From the NCBI GenBank assembly GCA_032821775.1, contig JAVLRN010000005.1, positions 558,001 through 622,000 on the forward strand: 64,000 nucleotides of DNA. Direction: 5' to 3'. Source of the DNA: Sanguinoderma infundibulare. Its lineage: Eukaryota > Basidiomycota > Agaricomycetes > Polyporales > Polyporaceae. Each line of letters starts with the position of its first letter. Position 1 is the first letter of the stretch. Below the pieces are notes generated by a model, which worked only from the letters and a program-made list of their open reading frames with translations, ran no database searches and had not been told where the DNA came from. The position numbers and the translations under genes were made by a program. Positions 46,243-59,682 of this stretch are shown here, in pieces.

Positions 46243-49200
46243 ATCCCTCGTTCCCCGCTCCGATTTCTTTCATGTTTCATATGATTCCCCCCGGCGCACA
46301 GGCCTTCTCAACGACAGCCCTGGTCGACTCGGTACGCGTGCGCGCGGACACAGGTCGATGTGCGCGATCCCTTCTGCTTCCGCAGACCTGTCCGTCCCCT
46401 TCCCTGGTCCATGGGGCGCAATGGCACGCCGGCCGAACCGTGGAAGAGCGATCTCGCGGCAACTCGCTGCGCGACTCTCCACACTATCCTTATGCATTCA
46501 CAACTCATTTCCTATCCTCCCTTCTCCCACCTTCATATCTATTCCCTGCATCCGCGGCACCGCGCTCACGCGTATCCAGCATTCGCGCGAGGCCGCGGTG
46601 CAACTTCACGCTGTTCTCACGCACGTCTCCCCGTTTCCCACTTTCCCGAACTCCCCTCGACTGCTCATGAACGGACAAAATGTCGGACATGTCACGCTTG
46701 GACAAGATACTACCTCTCTGCTCCCATCCACGTCTCCCATCACGCATCGCTTGTTTCCCGTCTCACATCATGCTCTTCATGCTCTCACCTGCACGTCTCT
46801 CTCTTCTCTTCGCATTCGATACCATGATATTCTTTTCGCGCATTCGGCCCTCGCCGGTCGGTTCATAGGGCCTCACGTTGGGGCTTCTGATTTCCCTCTG
46901 CATCCTTCATTTCTATTCGCATCGCATCGCAACGACACGCATTGCATTACCATTGTATCACATAGGATTCCCTCTTCACTCACGCGCGGTAGGAGCATCG
47001 GTAGGCCGGGGGGGCTGTATCTAGGTAGTAGCAGTTCTGTCATGACACGGATGATAGCTGGAATGAATGGGATGAAGTTGATCACGACACACCCTTTTCT
47101 CGCGTGCGTGTGCCTCCCGTCGAATACTCAGCCAGTCCAATATAACATCGGGACGCGACGCCGGGCGCCGGCACCACTGCATTCCACGGAGCCAACGCAA
47201 GCGTGTCCATGAGCTTGTTTACCAACGTACTGTACGTACGCACGCGGGGTAGAATGCGTACGGAGTGACGCGAGCGTGCGGCAGAGCGGCGCGCGGGTGC
47301 AGAACGCATCGGCGCCAGCGCGCCTCACGGGCGCTCCGTGACCTCCCCTCTTTCCATCATCCGCCTCGTTCCGGTCCGCATCCGCTGCTTTCTGCCCCGG
47401 ATGGAAGGGCGTTCAGCATAAGCAATAGAGTGGTATAGAATGGGGAACCCGAGGAGCACGGGTCCTGGTTCCTGTGCCATCGCGAATGTCAATGATTGGG
47501 GGAAGGGGGATGGTGGGCGGAATGCTGTGCGCGATTTCGCAGCAAGCTGTGTACGGAGTGGTCGAGTCATCTCTGACATATGCTCCTAAGACTGCCAGTG
47601 CCACTGGAATGTCCGAGCGCAGCGCAAGCGTTGAGTTCACATTGAGCTCTCGGGTTCACGGCCTCGGGGGACGCGTCCGGCACAGTAATACCCAGTGTGA
47701 GCGTGGACGGACAAGGACACACAAGAACACACGCCGCGCGGGGGATATGAACGTGGACCGTGGATGGGTGTGCACGGCGCAGACGCAGACACCACCATGC
47801 CGCTGCTGGGTTTGGGCTGCGCACGTCGTCCGGCACTGGAATAGGCTCGAAGCGGGCGGGACTCGAGTGTCCGAGAACCTACGAGCTTCGACCCGAATAC
47901 AAGAACAGTCAGTCACACATGCGCCCCGTGCGTGTGTACCTTGTGTGGTCCAGTATTCTTCGAAGTTCAGACTTCAAGACGAGGAGGCTGTGCTGAATAA
48001 GCCGGTCGGTCTTGCTGCCGGAGAGGGGGCGCTGAGCGCTGATGGTGAATGATATTGTAAAGCGAGCCTTGTCGATCGACAGGGCCCGTCGACATGGACG
48101 CGATCTATGCAGGGTTTAGAAGATTCGACCGAAAAACGAAAACGGGGGCATCCAGCGAGCGAATCTGAGCGTTGCATTCCAGCGCGCGTTCGGCGACCGT
48201 CGGGCCTCCAACTCTTGCGTCGACTTGCAATTATTCAGCACACTCGAGGCGTACAGTAAGGAATACAGGGACTCGCGTCCGATCGCGGGTCAGCTTCACA
48301 CGCACGTAGGCTCGAGTCACCGCGGGTGCTGTCGAGCTTGGGTCAGCCAAGTGCGGCATGATGTTATCGATGCGACGCGCGTCCTCTGCTTAAGGTACGA
48401 GTGGGCCATCCGAAATCATCGTACAGTTCGAGTGCTTACGAAGCACGCACCCGAAAATCCTTTCGCGACACGCGCGCGCCCCGAGCGCGCGGATACGCTC
48501 TCGGTGTCCGTGGAGGTCTCGTTGGGCCCGGTGGGTAAGAAGAGGAGTTAAGCAGGCGGTTGGGATTACATGCTATGGGATTGCCGATGCGGGGTGTCTG
48601 CGCGGAGTGTTCTGAGTTTCTGCGTCCCCGACTTCCTCGGAGAACGCGCTGCCGGGACGCCCGGGCGTTTGTGATGGCTTCGGACCGATCAAGGTAGGCA
48701 CGCGGAGTTCCAAACCGAGAGGGCGGAGAGTGAAAGGATGCCGTGGGAATGGGTTTTTGGGCGGGACGGGCAGGTGCCGAGCGGAGGCAAATGTCGCGGG
48801 CTGGCCACAGTTGGGATGGATGAACGGGCGGGCGGGACGATCGCGAGAAGGGCGCGGAAGAACGTGTTCGTGGAGGAGAACTAGAACGCGGATGGCTGCG
48901 GTTGGTAGAGTTCCTGAGGATGGTTGAATAGCCGTGCTCGGCTACTGCGTTTGCCAGGTTACAATCAGAAAAGAACAACACAGGTTGCAGGAGTCGCGGG
49001 CAGGAAGTGTAACATCGTCTTGGAAATCGGTTGCAAGGTTGACGAGCAGTACTGCGGACGCGGCTTTTGATTGCGGACTTGGACGTACGGTGGCTATCGG
49101 CTACTCCAACACTTTCTGAATCTAGCGACGACGGGACCTATAGGGGTGAGGGAATCAGTCTTGTCAGATCGGCGAGCAGGTGAATATGTTGTAACTTGTG

Positions 49201-52200
49201 AACAAGGGTTATCTACCAGCCTAGCCGCCCATTTAGACAATAAACGTTAAACCGCCGAGGCAGAGACAAGATAGCGTGGATCCCTGTACGTATACGATTC
49301 CACGAATAGGGACTGCAGATGTTGACGTTTTCGAAGAAGAATGGAACATATGTGGCGGCTGCGCTGGAGAATGTTTGACTGAATGCTAAGCAGTCGCGGA
49401 GGAAGAGGACGAGCTCGACGCGTGTCGTCATGCCTGGCAGGTTGATGACGTCACGCGTTGGCCCCATTGAACGCGCTGCTTGCGGCAGCGCCACTCGTTC
49501 GCCTTTTCCCAGCTCTCGTCAGAAGGCATGCGCCAGCACACCATGCGTTTGTTGACTATGACACTCCAGCCACGACATCTATATGTCCCATGACTTCTCG
49601 CAGGTGAACCAAAGCAAGCATACATGAGATCTGACGTCAGTGACAGACACGCTGCGGCCACGCTGTGGACACCATGCCCGTCGGCGCCGTGCTGACGACA
49701 TTACGGAGCTCTCGGCCGCCTCGACCGCAGCTTCCCCTCTCACTGGGGACTGGTGCGCACTACTTGTTGTCAAAGCTGCTCTACTGATGTCGGGGTTCTG
49801 ACTCCGGCTTTTCCTCCTGTCCTACTAGTGCAAGTCGCTGTGAGTGTCGTAATGTTGTAAATGTTCCCAAGTCTGACTTCCACATTCGCACGATGCAATC
49901 CTACTTGACAGTCTCCGGCGCGGATCCGGGGTACGTCGCAGTGCAATCTGTAGCTTAGCTTTACGCTAACTACTTGCTTCCTCTTTGCTGAACCTGCACG
50001 ATTTCCGCATACGGCCCGGTCATCCTCCGCAGGTACGTTCCCCTACCCCCGTGACTGCAATCTCCCTTCAAGTGCTCTCCGATACTCCCCGGAGCCTCCC
50101 AGTACCTCCACGGCGTTCTCACCGTCGACAGCCTGAATGCTATCCTGAACGGGCTCGTTCTACCGCAATGCCCAGCCTCATGGGGGCCCCGACCAGTCCA
50201 GTGCTCAAAGCTCGGGCGCAATCCACTCCGCTGTCCAGCGTCCACAGTCCTTTCCCCCATCCGTCGTCCTCCTAGCGACGCAGTTCCATCCTATCTATAT
50301 CCACCCCTCCCAGGAGCTCAGCCTTCGCAGCCCTTCACTCCGTTTTCGTCAAGCCGCGGGAGAACTGTACACAATCATCCCCTCAGTCCAACAAGCTAAC
50401 ACGCGCGCACATATCCCTGGGCCAGGACCCGGGCGCCCAAATTGCCAAATCCAGCGTCCTCAAAGCATCGTGCTCCAGCTGATCGCGTCACCGAACCCCT
50501 AATCCGCAGCCTCCTGCCTCCTTTGACCTCCTGCCCCCCTTGCTCCTTTCATGTCCTAACGGAGCGGCCTCTCGTGGTCTCTGGCGGTCTAGGTGCGATG
50601 CGATAGGAGTGGTGCGCGTATCGTGGTAAGTGTCAAGGCGGGCCTTGAGGCGGGGTGGCATTAACCTTTAATTTCGCAATCAGCCTGGCCGACCAACATC
50701 TCTAATACTGCGCCGTATACCAGGTGCGTTCTCGGCATCCGTCTGGGAAGGTGCTCATGCTTATGTACTAGGAATTGTGACGCCACAGCGCAGTAAGCGA
50801 ACACATACACCTCATCCCTTTTCAGTCAAAAGGCCGAAAACATCGCCCTCCCACGCGCACCGCCAAGAATGGTGCTCTATGGGCCATGACCGTACGTGCT
50901 GGGGCTGAGACTGCAGCAGGCCTAGTCCTCGACGGGTGTCGTGCGGTTTGTCGCGTTCAATTCATAGTCTCCGCGGCAAGTACACGCGCAACTCGGTCAC
51001 CCCGCTGGGTTACGCAACTGAGGTGCGTATGCTCTCTAACATTCATCCCCGGGGTTCATCCTTGTCCTCAACGTTTCAGTTGGGTCCCCGCTTTGTGGGC
51101 ATGTGCATATATGCGCATTTATCGCGGGGACATACCATTCGGCGACCCGATCTGCGGTTATGGATGGACCTCAAACTGCCACGTCCATGTGTGCATTGCA
51201 AGAGAGCGGAGGAAGACCGGAGGTAAGTGGAGAGCATTCAGACTGCGAGTGCGCGTCAGAGAGCGAATCACGGTGCCTTGTGCCTGTCGACATTGTCCTG
51301 CAGCGCGCACGGTCAGGGTGTGCGTCGGATCGTTCTGCCGTGCATATGGAGGCGTCTTGGATGAATACCGGATTTATCTGACAGCTGGCTTCGACGCCCA
51401 CCATTGTACTTTATGGCGGCGTGTACTTGTATATATCGAGCCTCGACGCGTGGCTCATGTCAAAGTTGATTGTGTTGGAGGAGTCCATTTTGGAATGAGA
51501 GGCGGCGGCGGCGGCGGCCTGTGCTCCGTATGGCTCTGCGCGTCCTGTGCTCCGTATGGCTCTGCGCGTCCTGTATGATAGGCAAAAGAGAAAACACGAG
51601 TCTCTCGAAATTGAAGTGAGACGAGTTACGTATACCGCGGGCCAGGGGCACACATCTGGCCCGGGTCTATGATACTGTATATCGGAAATCCGGCGGCGCG
51701 TGTGACGAAATACGGGAGAGCGAGCAGGTGTTTACGAAGTCACGAGATCGGGCCATTACCGGTCTAGATGTGCAACTGGTACGGACGACGAGAAAATCTG
51801 TGGGAAGAGCACAACGGGCTAGATAGGTGACAGGTGAGGCCTGGCTCGTCGTAGTCGAGGCCCGTGGTCAAGTCGAGGTCGCAGTCGAAGAGCGACAGCG
51901 GCCGCGAAGATCGTTCGGTGCAAAGAGGAGGATGACGATGAGTGACAGCCTTCAGAACACCGAGGGGTACCTCGGACCAGGTATGTCGCAGTCGATATCT
52001 CTGAAGGAGACTTCAGTGCGTCACCTACGACTCCTGTTCATTGCCCCGTTGTCAGATCAGTATGTCGCTGGGACCGCGACGAGAGCTCTTGAGAGGAGTT
52101 GTTGCTTCTTGTCAATAACGGCGCACGCGAAACTGAAAGCAAGGCCGAGAGACAACTCGTACCCGGGACAAACGCTGGATAAGGACGCGCAAAGGGCTCA

Positions 52201-54157
52201 CAACCGTGTTCCGCCGACTGGAACACGTCCGAGGAGAAGGGCGCACGAATGACCCGGGGTGATAGGGAATCAGGGTGGGAGAATACGCCTATGCATTGCC
52301 CTACGTTCACATTCAAAACGGCCAAACGGAACCGCGCACCTCAAATACCCATATATGCCATCGCAATCCAGGCGCGGACTGCGAGCCGAGGACACCACAC
52401 GAGCAAGTGTCTGCTGAGGCTATATTTAGGCCAGCGACGTCGATAACGCGGTCGGTATGCGATTAATGCGACGACGGCTGAGGTGTCGGATTCGGAGGGT
52501 AGTGGGCTATAGCTGACAAAGGGGAATGTTTTCGCTGGGCACGAAGTAAACGGGTCAGATATGACGAGAAAACATACCTAGGAGAACGGAGGGAATTGAA
52601 CCGACCAGGACCATTGACCTGCGCGTCGGGAGAAAGCGGAGGGTTGGATGCAACGAGTGCAAGAAAGAAAGGCGGTGTGTCATCACAATCACCCATGCGT
52701 GGGCACGCTCCAGATACGACCTTCGGGCCCTGGTGGCGTCGTTGCATACTGCGTTTCGGGCAACGAAGGTCGGATGCGACGGGATATGTTTGCATCCATA
52801 GAGCACCTCCAAAAAGATACGACTCTCGGGAATCCAGGATGGTCCTGGTTACTGAAAGTCGTTTCATATAGCCAAGGCCCTCGAACTGGATAATGTGTCC
52901 GTGCGACGCTTGCAGGCTGCACAAATTTCCGAGCGACTGAGGCGAGTTCTACTTACATAGGAATCGTATTGCTGCTCCGAGCCCGAAGCACCCGTTCCCG
53001 AAGCTGACGCTGCGGCCACCAGCTATCGCGCTCGGCCGCACTGAGGTTTATCGCCCGATAGGAGTCCGATGGGTTGCTGAGGGACTCGGAACTGAAGAAG
53101 GCGAGTAGCGCATGAGGACGGAGTAGTACGTTTTAGACTAACCTGTCGACGTACCTATCACAATGAACTCGGCCGTGTTGCCAGCATTTGGCGACTCGGG
53201 CTGCACGCACTGCACACACTGCACGCCTCCGCGATAACAGCAGAACTGGGAGTGATGGTGGGAGGAGAAGCTGTGGACGCGAAAACGAAAGAACGCTGGC
53301 GATAAGGACGACGATGGTTGCCGACGGGCCCACGTTGGGCACGTTATCGCAGATAACGCGTATTATAATAACACCTCCGGGCCCAACCAGACCCAACCCC
53401 ATCCTTCCTTGCTTTCGAACGGTGAGCGTTGCACTTCCCGTACTCGCCCGCCTCCGCGCACATCTGACCAGCGCCGAGAGGTGCTTTGGCATAGTTGAAA
53501 TCACTACCAAGGAGACCTGGGACGCGACAGCGGCTCCGGATGCCCCGCGGGACCAGGAGCGCTTTATGTAATGGGGAACAAGACGGAACGCGATCCACGC
53601 GTCCGAGGTTGTGGGGTATCACGAATTCCGATGCGGGGAAACACATTTTCCATGAAACACTGGCCTCCAGAGCACGCCGCCAAGCACGACGCAGGACCGC
53701 GGACAGAGGCTGAGAGTGGTCGCGACGACGAAACGTCAACTACGGGCTGCCCCAGATGCCAGGAGACGTCAGGGTGATCGCGGTGCCGGTCGCGGGTGGG
53801 ATGCGGCAGGCTGCGTTGGGGCCAGGTTTGGGCACGAGACGGCATCACGGGTGCGGATCCGCGCGACCTGCGTTCCTCTCCTTCCTTTCCTTTCCTCGTC
53901 CATTGGAAGAAAATCAGCGCCTATTGTCTCTGGCTGAAAAGATGAGCCCGACCCTCGCAGAAGTTTGTTATTCCGTCGGCTGCGCGGCCTTGACTGATTT
54001 AAAGATGGCTGATGCGACAGCCATCCAACTCCGAGCTCTGCCGGGCACACCGAACTCGTCGTTCGCTCCCCCCCGCCCCACTCTTTTCGACCGGACGTCG
54101 TCCTCCACCTCGTCTTTTCTCAACCTCAGGCATCCCCTTGGCAACTGACGATACACC
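46243..54157. other. Gene-poor stretch C
   Basis: About 7.9 kb without a recognisable gene. Open frames up to 230 codons (50886-51578 plus), 193 (47474-48052 plus) and 181 (48436-48981 minus) lack domains and convincing codon bias. C/T-rich blocks at 49985-50560 are open in all three plus frames, as expected of low-complexity sequence. A GGC6 run with a 26-bp tandem duplication is at 51501-51575. The right end, from about 53880, holds the upstream region of the amino acid transporter gene. Confidence 0.45.
51501..51575 (+). repeat. GGC6 microsatellite and 26-bp tandem duplication
   Basis: Six GGC units (51501-51518) run into two exact head-to-tail copies of a 26-bp unit starting CCTGTGCTCCGTATGG (51518-51543 and 51544-51569), followed by the first bases of a third. 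The exact identity suggests a recent duplication. Confidence 0.85.
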
Positions 54158-56467
54158 ATGGCCACCGAAGTGTCGAAACCGACGGCCGGCGCAGAATCGG
54201 CAATGATTCAGGTACGGCCGGACGAGAAAGACCTTGCCATCATCGACGAGAAGAGAGACCACATCGAGAACGCGACCGTCATTCACGCGCAAGACAAGGA
54301 GTTTGACGTGTATGGGGAGGCGTCGGCGGACGAGGGGGGAAGTGCGTACCGTTCAATGGCTTTCGTCCGCTCACCGTTTCCTCATGTTCCTCTGCGCGCC
54401 CAGTCAAGTATCGGACCATGGACTGGTGGAAGGCTGCAGCTTTGATGCTCGCAGAGACCGTCTCCCTTGGGGTAAGCACGACGAGTTTTCGACCCACTAG
54501 TCCATCGATTGACGTCTCGTCCCGTTTAGATATTGGCCATCCCGTCGGTTTTCGCCGCATTGGGGATGGTGGCAGGGTGCTTCCTAGTCCTCGTAAGTCT
54601 GATACTCGTGAGCGATGGGCCTCTGTTGATGTTGGTGATGTCCGGGTGATTAGGGCTTGGGCGTAATGGCCACATGCAGCGGCTACATGTACGGCCGCTT
54701 TAAACTGCGATACCCCCACGTACACAACATGGCAGATGCCGGAGAGCTTTTTGCAGGCCCCATCGGACGCGAAGTGCTAGGCGCTGCGCAGATCATCTTC
54801 ATCATCTTCCTTTGCGCAAGTCACGTCTTGACAGGGCTCATCGCCTTCGATACCAGTGCGTCCCTCGTCCCCCGACCCAATCGAGTGTCGATGCGATTGT
54901 CGTACTGACGTCCCGCGTACTCCCTAGTGACAAACGGAGCGTCTTGCTCTGTGGTCTGGGCTGTCGTGACGACTGTGATCTGCCTGATTTTGACTTTGCC
55001 CCGGACTCTGGACGGGATCTCGTACCTCAGCGTCGTCTCGTTTGTCTCCATTCTCAGTACGTACGCGTCTATACTCGTAGGATAGGATGCCGCTGACACG
55101 AGTGCATCCAGGTGCGGTCCTGATCACGATGATTGGTGTGGGGGTCGCCGGGCATACAGGGGCCATCTCCGCCACTTCAAACCTGAAATTTGCGCCCGCT
55201 TTCCTTGCAGTCACCGATATCGTGCGTAAACTCGTCTCTTCGGTCGAACGCGCATGCTGATTTACCCGGTTAGATCTTTGCGTACTCTGGCCACGTAGTG
55301 TTCTTTACCTTCATGGCGGAGATGAAGAAACCTGAGGCAAGTCTTCGCCGGCCCTTTTCGTGTTGCATCCGGACGTCCTCTGACGGGGGCATGACATCTC
55401 TTTCAAACGCCACAGGACTTCCCAAAGGCTCTGTTTGCGCTCCAGATCTCTGACACGGCGCTCTACCTCATCATCGGCGTCGTGGTCTACTCCTTCACCG
55501 GCTCGAACGCTGTGTCTCCTGCGCTCGGTAACACTAGTATCGTCCTGCGCAAGATCGCGTACGGGATCGCGATGCCCACCATCATCGTTGCCGGAGTCGT
55601 CAACGGACACGTCGGCGCGAAGCTCATCTTCGTGAGGATGTGAGTGCCTGCAGATCTCGTGTTATTTCGATGTTAGGTCCGTCGATACTGATGGCGACGA
55701 CTCCATCTGGCAGATTCCGTAACAAGCAGTCGAAACATTTGACGAGCCATTCGTGGACGGGCTGGCTGACGTGGATCGGCGTATGCACCGGCATCTGGGT
55801 GGTGGCGTTCATCATCGCTGAAGTGTGAGTGGGACCTCTCTCGCAGATGTCGACTGTGGTGCGAGATGCTCACGCGTTTACGACCTGTGTAGGATTCCCT
55901 TCTTCAACGACCTGCTTGGGGTCATCAGCGCCCTGTTCTCGAGGTGAGCTTCTCTTTCTGCCCTCTGGAGCGTGACGAGGCTCTTGCGAAGTTCCGGACT
56001 GACGTGCCCGTGTTCGTTGACAGTTGGTTTACCTACGGACTTTCGGTGAGTTGAAAAGAGGGGCGTCTTATTCGCGGCTTGCGGACTTATCTGGGCTGTC
56101 CGTGCCAGGGCATCTTCTGGTTCCACCTGACACCGCGCGAGGAGCGATGGGGCACGTGGGGGCAGAGAGCGAAGACCATATTTTGGAGCTTCATGATTTC
56201 TGTGCGTCTCTTTTTCTAACCCGCTGCCGGCACGTTGATAATCGGACTGACGAGGCATGCTTTTAAATCAGATGGGGGCGTTCATCATGGTCGCCGGCCT
56301 GTATTCCAGCGTACTAAGCATCAAAGAAGGTAGGCGACTCCCCCGTCAAGTTTGCGCACGTCTTTGCGAGGCGACCAGGAAGCTGACATGCCGTTCTGGG
56401 TGCAGGGTATCAGGAGGGATCGTTCTCGGGGCCGTTCATTTGCGCGAACGAAGGACTCACCGCGTGA
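54158..56467 (+). CDS. Amino acid transporter (AAAP family, MTR-like)
   Basis: Membrane permease of the amino acid/auxin permease family, resembling the neutral amino acid permease Mtr of Neurospora. Fourteen exons (54158-54341, 54404-54471, 54530-54592, 54654-54855, 54928-55056, 55112-55221, 55274-55336, 55416-55639, 55714-55824, 55893-55943, 56024-56045, 56109-56201, 56272-56329, 56406-56467) close in frame to 479 residues. A hydrophilic 65-residue N-terminus precedes about eleven membrane spans. The first, W-W-K-A-A-A-L-M-L-A-E-T-V-S-L-G, I-L-A-I-P-S-V, is the family signature; F-A-Y-S-G-H-V-V-F-F-T-F-M-A-E-M is the conserved mid region. Intron 7 begins with GC (GAG|GCAAGT). Substrate range is inferred from the family only. 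Confidence 0.93.
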
Positions 56468-57706
56468 GGACGCTCTCGGATTGCAACGCGTTGACGTGTC
56501 ATGCGATTCCAACGACCGACGTCGCAGCTTCCGACATTGTACCTCCCGATACCGCCACTTGTGTCGATGCCTCCGGCATCGCTCTGTACTGCGTACTTGT
56601 CCTAATACAAACGTGTATCCTCCTGTGCAGCAATACTAAAACCGTTTCCTGTTATGTAAGTCTCGTGCTGCTGCTTGAAAACCAATTTCGCATATATGAC
56701 ACGGCGCGCAATCGCTTCGTTCGATATGGTCACCATGCTGTCGTTTGACGGCGGCCTTCCCATCCTTGCGTTCATGTTCTTAATTATGGATGCAATACGG
56801 ATGTGTCTGATGGAGCGTCAGAATATGGCGTTTACTTCTGCATCCGAGTTAGTCGGACAACAACTTGTTCAAGAGCACCGCATTCTTGATGTCGACGTCA
56901 TTTCGAAACCATACAATCAACTTTCTACCGGCGATCCTAGGGCTGACGATCCCTGGTGACAGTTTGAATAATTTCATGGTGGGAAACCTCGCTATGTGCA
57001 CCCAACCTCAGTGCAGAACAGCGATAGCGGTGCCCGACGACATAGCAGTCGCTGCGGTGGTGGCGTAACGTGGTGGAAAAACGCATCGCGCTCGCGCACA
57101 GTCGCGCCCGAGTTTGACTTTGAAAGTCGACTTTCCGTATTTGTTCCGTAGCCGCACGCTCTTAGCCGCAAGGGGAGGTAGGGAGGAATGTATTCGAAAC
57201 TGCGCACTGTGAGGCAGCGACACAAGGAGACGGTCAGACATTCTTCAAACGGACCAGCGACGCTCTCCGGCGTATTGCAGCCGCGTCCCATACGAATCTT
57301 GCGCGCGCATATGCATTTTCTCCATACGGTCCCCTTGTTCCAAAATTTCGACTTCTACTACTGCTCGACCTTGTCAGTGCCACACAGATATCTACCGTAC
57401 TCCCGATCTCAAGTAGGCTCCACGCACGCTCCGGCTCGCCCGTGCCCGTCACAGAACGTTTATAAGTCGCCCTTCACTCTGCTATGCTGCACTCAACGTC
57501 AACGTCCTCCCCTTCTGCGGGCCCCTGTGCCCGACCCGCAACGCCCCTGAACGTCGGGGCGGCCACCCGCGCTCATATATCCACACAAACACTCGCTCCA
57601 GCCCCGGCGAGCATTCAGACCTGCGACCACGACCGCGAGCTAACAGCTCGCTCAGCCCCCTCCGACACAACTTCGTTATTACGGCATCTGCGGTTAGCGG
57701 GCGAAC
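56468..57706. other. Interval between transporter and GT8 genes
   Basis: About 1.24 kb without a recognisable gene. It contains the transporter 3' UTR on the left. On the right a TATAAG at 57461-57466 could serve the GT8 gene, whose start codon is about 240 bp downstream, leaving room for a 5' UTR. Frames such as 56257-56748 and 56675-56959 are unrecognised. Confidence 0.5.
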
Positions 57707-58941
57707 ATGTTGCGGATACGACGCAAGCTGCACGAGTACGGGGTGGACAGGCCGTCGGAGTGGGGACTTTGGACCTGGGTCGGGATCCTTTCGTTGGGAC
57801 TCAACGTCCTCTTCGTGGTGCGCTACATTCAAAGGATCCCGCCAGCAACCGTCTTTTCCGGATGGTCGCCATTGTGAGTCTGCCCGTTCCCTCTGCGTGG
57901 CCGCCTCGACGTCGACACGCCGGTCATGACGCACGATCGTCGCTCGGCACACGTCCTCCCCCCTTTCGGCCATCTGCGACGGCAACGTGTCCGACTCGGA
58001 CTAACCGCGCGATCAACAGACACAACCTGTCGCTCATCCACCCCGACGCACACCGCGACCCCCACCCGCTCGACGGGCCCGGCAACGTCGTCGCGACGTC
58101 CTTCTTCACCGACGAGTTCGCGACCGCCGTCGCCGCCCTCGGCGCGTCCCTCGCCCGCGCCAACACGACCGCGCGCCGCGTCCTGCTCTACATCCCCGAG
58201 CAGGTCTCCCCGCGCGGGCTCTGCATCGCGTCCGCGACCGGCTTCCACCCGCGCCCCGTCGCGCGCATCGCGCCCCCCGACGCCGGCGCCGGCCTCTACC
58301 CGCACTTCATCGACCAGTACACCAAGCTCCGCCTCTGGGAGCTCGATGCCGCCGGCGCCCGCCGCGTCGTCTACCTCGACGCCGACACCCTCGTCCTCCG
58401 CAACTTTGACGAGCTCTTCGGCCTCCCCTTCCGCCTCGCCGCCACCGGCGACGTCTACACGAACCGCAAGGGCTTCGTGCTCGGCTTCAACGCTGGGGTG
58501 CTCTTCCTCCGCCCCAGCACCGCCCTCTTCCGCGACATGCTCCGCCTCCTACCCCGCGCCAACTTCTGGCGGCACGAGGCCGAGCAGGCGTTCCTCAACA
58601 CCTTCTTCGCAAAGGACGTCGCGCGGCTGCCGTACGCGTACAACGCGAACCTCGCCATCAAGGCGCGCGCCCCCGCGGTCTGGGAGGGCATCCGCGACCA
58701 GATCCGGGTGGTGCACTACACGATGGTCAAGCCGTTCACACGCGACAACAAGGGCTACGGGCTCGTGCCGATGGGCGAGCTCGAGGCCAACGCGCGCAGG
58801 CGGGCGTCCGAATTCGACGGCATTTTCTATGATGAGATGGAGGTGTGGGCGCAGGCGTGGCACGAGACGTACGAGACGTACGGACAGAAGCTCGAGGGCT
58901 GCATGGCGCTCTCGAATAGGCCCGGGCATCACGGCTCATGA
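57707..58941 (+). CDS. Glycosyltransferase family 8 type II membrane protein
   Basis: Retaining glycosyltransferase of the glycogenin/galactinol synthase family (GT8), predicted Golgi type II membrane protein. Two exons (57707-57873, 58020-58941) give 362 residues. A short basic N-terminus precedes one membrane span at about 22-38 (W-T-W-V-G-I-L-S-L-G-L-N-V-L-F-V-V). The catalytic domain has A-T-S-F-F-T-D-E-F, K-L-x-L-W-E-L and the metal-binding D-A-D at 176-178 in V-V-Y-L-D-A-D-T-L-V-L, then F-N-A-G-V-L-F-L-R-P and V-V-H-Y-T-M-V-K-P. A 485-codon frame opening at 57484 reads through the intron into the same catalytic frame, but it would replace the anchor with Ala/Pro/Arg-rich sequence, so the spliced start is preferred. 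Donor and acceptor substrates are unknown. Confidence 0.9.
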
Positions 58942-59682
58942 ACGCACGAACGGATGACGAGGGGTGTCTGGACGACGTGTATGTAAGCTTGACTCCTACT
59001 ATATAGTCTTACTTGGTCGCCACGCCCTGCGTGGCGGGCCTCGTTATCGTATATGTTAAGTAGCACTCACCGGACTAGATTTTTGCACCGCACAGACATT
59101 GCATTGTATCCGTAGCACGTCATATTGTTGCTCGACGTCGCGCTGCACGTCGAGCGAATTAGATAGTATAGGTATAGCGATATCCGTAACGGATGGATGG
59201 AGTCTCTGTAGGAGATATAGTAGCAGCAATGCAGTTCGACGATGGATGATAGCTCGATGACACAGCGACCAGGCGGTGAGAATAGCGATTGAGAGGATTA
59301 AGGGAGACGTACGGGTAAGACGAGACCATATTAACGACAGCATGGGGTAGAGTGGACCCAAATGACAGTGATGATGGATTGGACGCAGGTGGCGAGAGGA
59401 CCAGGGGATTATATATGCGTGGGGGAGATATGAAAGACGAGGGTTTGTGGTGTTGTGCCGGAGATAGGATGATACAGGAGATGATTAAGACCGTCTTTGG
59501 CATGTCCAGGCATGCGGGATTGGATTGTATGGGGTCTAAGAATATTCTTGAGCCGGATGATAGCCGCCAAAGGCACACTGCAGAGGAGACAGAGCATCAG
59601 TTATCAAAGCACAGGTAAGGCAATGAGGAACGACTCCGGACAGATGCGGAAAGGCAGAAACAGACAAGGGGAACGTACCATT
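58942..59682. other. Convergent 3' interval GT8/F-box-LRR
   Basis: 741 bp between the convergent stop codons of the GT8 gene and the F-box/LRR-like gene. It holds their 3' UTRs and a hairpin at 59130-59155. A 139-codon minus frame is rich in simple CATC-like sequence and unrecognised. Confidence 0.5.
59130..59155. repeat. Perfect 9-bp stem hairpin
   Basis: GCTCGACGT (59130-59138) and ACGTCGAGC (59147-59155) are exact inverted repeats around the 8-nt loop CGCGCTGC. It lies about 190 bp after the GT8 stop codon, between two convergent genes, and could be part of the 3' UTR structure. Function unknown. Confidence 0.7.

Noticed and set aside
49985..50560. Pro/Ser-rich open sequence suggesting an exon
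   Set aside because: All three plus frames are similarly open and Pro/Ser-rich, as expected of C/T-rich noncoding DNA; no start or consistent splice phases.
50886..51578. 230-codon plus open frame ending in the GGC repeat
   Set aside because: No domain, Cys/Arg-rich random-looking composition, overlapping frames of similar length, and it ends inside a tandem repeat; not listed as a gene.
57926..58957. 343-codon plus frame overlapping the GT8 gene
   Set aside because: Ser/Arg/Pro/Thr-rich shadow in the next frame of the GC-rich catalytic exon.
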